DNA from: CAZLDI01 sp964558415
Lineage (GTDB): Bacteria; Chloroflexota; Dehalococcoidia; SM23-28-2; RBG-16-64-32
Reading direction: 5' to 3'
Assembly: GCA_964558415.1 (NCBI GenBank)
Contig: CAZLDI010000032.1
Location: 1-15,156 of the forward strand
Length of the DNA: 15,156 bases
Made by a program: the position numbers and the translations under genes. Below the pieces are notes generated by a model that ran no database searches, was not told where the DNA came from, and saw only the letters and a program-made list of their open reading frames with translations. Of this stretch, positions 13,595 through 15,156 are shown piece by piece (position 1 is the stretch's first letter; each line of letters starts with the position of its first letter).

Positions 13595-14728
13595 ATGACT
13601 CAAGCTCCAGAGGCTCCGCACACGCCTGTATTCCCGGCATCCACGAACGGCAACTCCTTCAGCTACACGCAGGAGCAGTCCGAGTACATCGACAAGCTGC
13701 GCAAGGGGAGCTACGACTTCCAGTGGCTGAACGACCCGCGGCCTAACTGGGGCATCCGCTCGAAGATGAGGAACCCCGACCGCGGTCTGACGTTGCAGGA
13801 CATCAACGACACGTACGCCGGCATCCCTGAAGACGCGCCGGAGTACCGCACAATGGCGCCCCGCGGCGCAGTGCACGATCCGGATGTGCCCGATATGGGG
13901 TACCAGTACAACGAGAAGTACCAGGTCTGGTCCGACAACGTTGTCGCCCTGTACGAGGAGGCCTGTGCGCGCCAATGGAGCGCTACTCGCGACATCCCCT
14001 GGGACGGCCTGAAGACGCTTCCGAACGACGTGGAGCGCGCGGTCTGTCAGATCGCCACCCTGCTGACAGAGGTCGAGATGATCGCCTCCGACTTCCCGGC
14101 TAAGTGGCTGTGGCAGATGAACCAGCACTTCCACGAGGTGAAGATGTTCCTCTGCACGCAGGCGATGGACGAGGCACGGCACCTGGAGGTATTCCGCAAG
14201 CGCGCCCTGGCCAACGGCGGCGGCCTGATGCGCTGCCTGACGGGCACCGAGATGTTCCTGAAGACGATCCTGCACGCGCCCACATACATCCAGGGCTCGT
14301 TCTTGATGCACGTTCTAGGCGAGGGGCTGGTGCTGGATATCTTCCGTAGCGGCGAGTTCCTGGCGCGAACGAAGACGGACCAGGAGATATTCCGGCTTTG
14401 CATGCAGGACGAAGCGCGGCACGTCTCCTACGGGACGATGCACCTGAAGTACTTCCTGGAGCACCACCCCGACCGGGAGAAGGCGATCGCCGAGATGCAC
14501 CAACTTGCAGAACTGGCGGAGATGGGCATCCCCGGATTCCTCACTAATCCCTTCATCATCGAGCCGCTCGCCGTGCTAATGGGCAACGGCGTCGACGGTA
14601 TCGACAAAGGGATGGAGGCCGTCCGCCTGGTCTGGGTGAGGATGCGCGAGGAGTACCTGAACCGCTGCGAGCTGGCCGGCTTCGACCGCCGGTCGGTCAC
14701 GAAGGTGCCCATCGAGGCGCCGTTCTAG
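13595..14728 (+). CDS. Ferritin-like diiron protein (probable oxygenase)
   Basis: A 377-residue soluble protein with a ferritin/R2-type four-helix diiron centre. The two ExxH motifs are explicit: MDEARH (Glu193, His196) and QDEARH (Glu273, His276). Glu243 in LGEG, and Glu159 or Glu161 in LLTEVEMIASDF, supply the other carboxylates. WSATRDIPWDGL (128-139) precedes the first metal helix, as in diiron hydroxylase-like proteins. The protein should activate O2, perhaps to hydroxylate, desaturate or N-oxygenate a substrate that I cannot name; an R2-like radical role is another option. ATG 13595 was chosen for GGAGG nine bases upstream; TTG 13562 is in frame but unsupported. The SCP2-like gene follows after 11 bases, pointing to an oxidase acting on a hydrophobic ligand. 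Confidence 0.88.
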   Translation: MTQAPEAPHTPVFPASTNGNSFSYTQEQSEYIDKLRKGSYDFQWLNDPRPNWGIRSKMRNPDRGLTLQDINDTYAGIPEDAPEYRTMAPRGAVHDPDVPDMGYQYNEKYQVWSDNVVALYEEACARQWSATRDIPWDGLKTLPNDVERAVCQIATLLTEVEMIASDFPAKWLWQMNQHFHEVKMFLCTQAMDEARHLEVFRKRALANGGGLMRCLTGTEMFLKTILHAPTYIQGSFLMHVLGEGLVLDIFRSGEFLARTKTDQEIFRLCMQDEARHVSYGTMHLKYFLEHHPDREKAIAEMHQLAELAEMGIPGFLTNPFIIEPLAVLMGNGVDGIDKGMEAVRLVWVRMREEYLNRCELAGFDRRSVTKVPIEAPF

Positions 14729-14739
14729 GAGGTAAAGAG

Positions 14740-15156
14740 ATGCCACAGTTCCCATCCGTTGAGTGGTTCCAGGCGGTGAGCCGCCGCACCGAGGAGGACA
14801 AGGAGAAGTTCAAGCTCCTGGGATACGTCGACGCCGACGTTGGGATCAAGATCAATGGCAATGGAGCCGGCACGCGGAGCTATGTGCTCAGGTTCCGGGA
14901 CTACGGGGTGAAGTCAGTAGAAGAGGCGAAGGACCTGGAGGGCACGGACTTCAGTATTGAGGGCGGACTGGACGCCTGGTTAGAGATGGTGCAAAACATC
15001 AAGGCGAATGGCGAGGCGGACATCGAGCACAGCCTCAACCGCCTGACAATGGCTGACGTTCCACTCAAGCTGGTCGCTCGCGACCAGCTCCAGGCCGACA
15101 TCTTCTACCGCTTCAACCAGTCGTTCCAGGCCTTCTTCAACGAGGCTGCCCACGTG
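14740..15156 (+). CDS. SCP2-like sterol-carrier domain protein, partial
   Basis: The frame opens at ATG 14740, with GGAGG seven bases upstream, and runs off the right edge; 139 residues are visible. The sequence follows the SCP2-type pattern: an N-terminal helix (FPSVEWFQAVSRR), a strand with DADVGIKI, a central stretch ending EGGLDAWLEMVQNIKANG (74-91), and a C-terminal FYRFNQSFQAFFNEA helix (122-136). Such domains bind lipids, sterols or fatty acyl groups in the cytosol. It starts 11 bases after the diiron gene, so the two are almost certainly co-transcribed and probably handle one hydrophobic substrate, with this protein presenting or removing it. The missing C-terminus leaves open whether another domain follows. 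Family assignment is from pattern recognition, without a search. Confidence 0.75.
   Translation, partial: MPQFPSVEWFQAVSRRTEEDKEKFKLLGYVDADVGIKINGNGAGTRSYVLRFRDYGVKSVEEAKDLEGTDFSIEGGLDAWLEMVQNIKANGEADIEHSLNRLTMADVPLKLVARDQLQADIFYRFNQSFQAFFNEAAHV

Noticed and set aside
13547..14311. A 254-codon minus-strand frame opposite the diiron gene
   Set aside because: It is a shadow of the diiron coding sequence with low-complexity composition and no ribosome binding site.
1..15156. Mobile element, integration site, CRISPR array or RNA gene
   Set aside because: No transposase, integrase, spaced direct-repeat array, tRNA or rRNA-like sequence was seen on reading both strands; short-tRNA or small-RNA detection by eye is not exhaustive.

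Overview
The window is a GC-rich bacterial chromosome segment with dense gene packing, clear Shine-Dalgarno sequences and several short overlaps. Two exported copper proteins carry lipoprotein signals ending in AAAC-G-G. The nitrous oxide reductase is the Sec-type (clade II) form, and the two-component pair resembles actinobacterial DosS/DosR. Together these fit a Chloroflexota-like lineage, but that assignment rests on gene style recalled from memory and is tentative. No RNA gene, CRISPR array, transposase or integrase was seen.

Region 1 (1-3190, minus strand) is the start of a nos locus: a cupredoxin lipoprotein, then nosZ, then the beginning of a conserved membrane protein that runs off the left edge. 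A strong hairpin follows the cupredoxin gene and another sits between nosZ and the membrane protein. The two copper genes share the 9-mer GCTATAGGC upstream of their starts.

Region 2 (3350-8745) is a stress and redox-signalling block. On the minus strand lie a receiver-only response regulator overlapping a single-domain universal stress protein (USP), then a tandem USP, a small chimeric ORF (YbaK-type N-terminus joined to a short-chain dehydrogenase C-terminus) and a GNAT acetyltransferase with no good conventional start codon. Divergently, on the plus strand, are a soluble GAF-GAF histidine kinase and an overlapping NarL/DosR-like response regulator. The first GAF domain keeps the histidine that binds heme in mycobacterial DosS/DosT. 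With N2O reductase and USPs alongside, this looks like a low-oxygen or nitrogen-oxide response island.

Region 3 (8779-12631, minus strand) holds a truncated MacB/FtsX-like permease start, a CBS-MgtE magnesium transporter, an APC-family permease and an acyl-CoA dehydrogenase.

Region 4 (12873-15156, plus strand) holds a two-helix membrane protein of unknown function with its own terminator. A ferritin-like diiron protein follows, closely trailed by an SCP2-like lipid-carrier protein cut by the right edge. The last two look like an oxidation enzyme paired with a hydrophobic-ligand carrier.

The most unusual items are the lipoprotein NosZ paired with a cupredoxin, the DosS/DosR-like module beside USPs and nos genes, the YbaK-SDR chimera, the second deletion remnant at 12458-12631, and the diiron/SCP2 pair next to an uncharacterised membrane protein.
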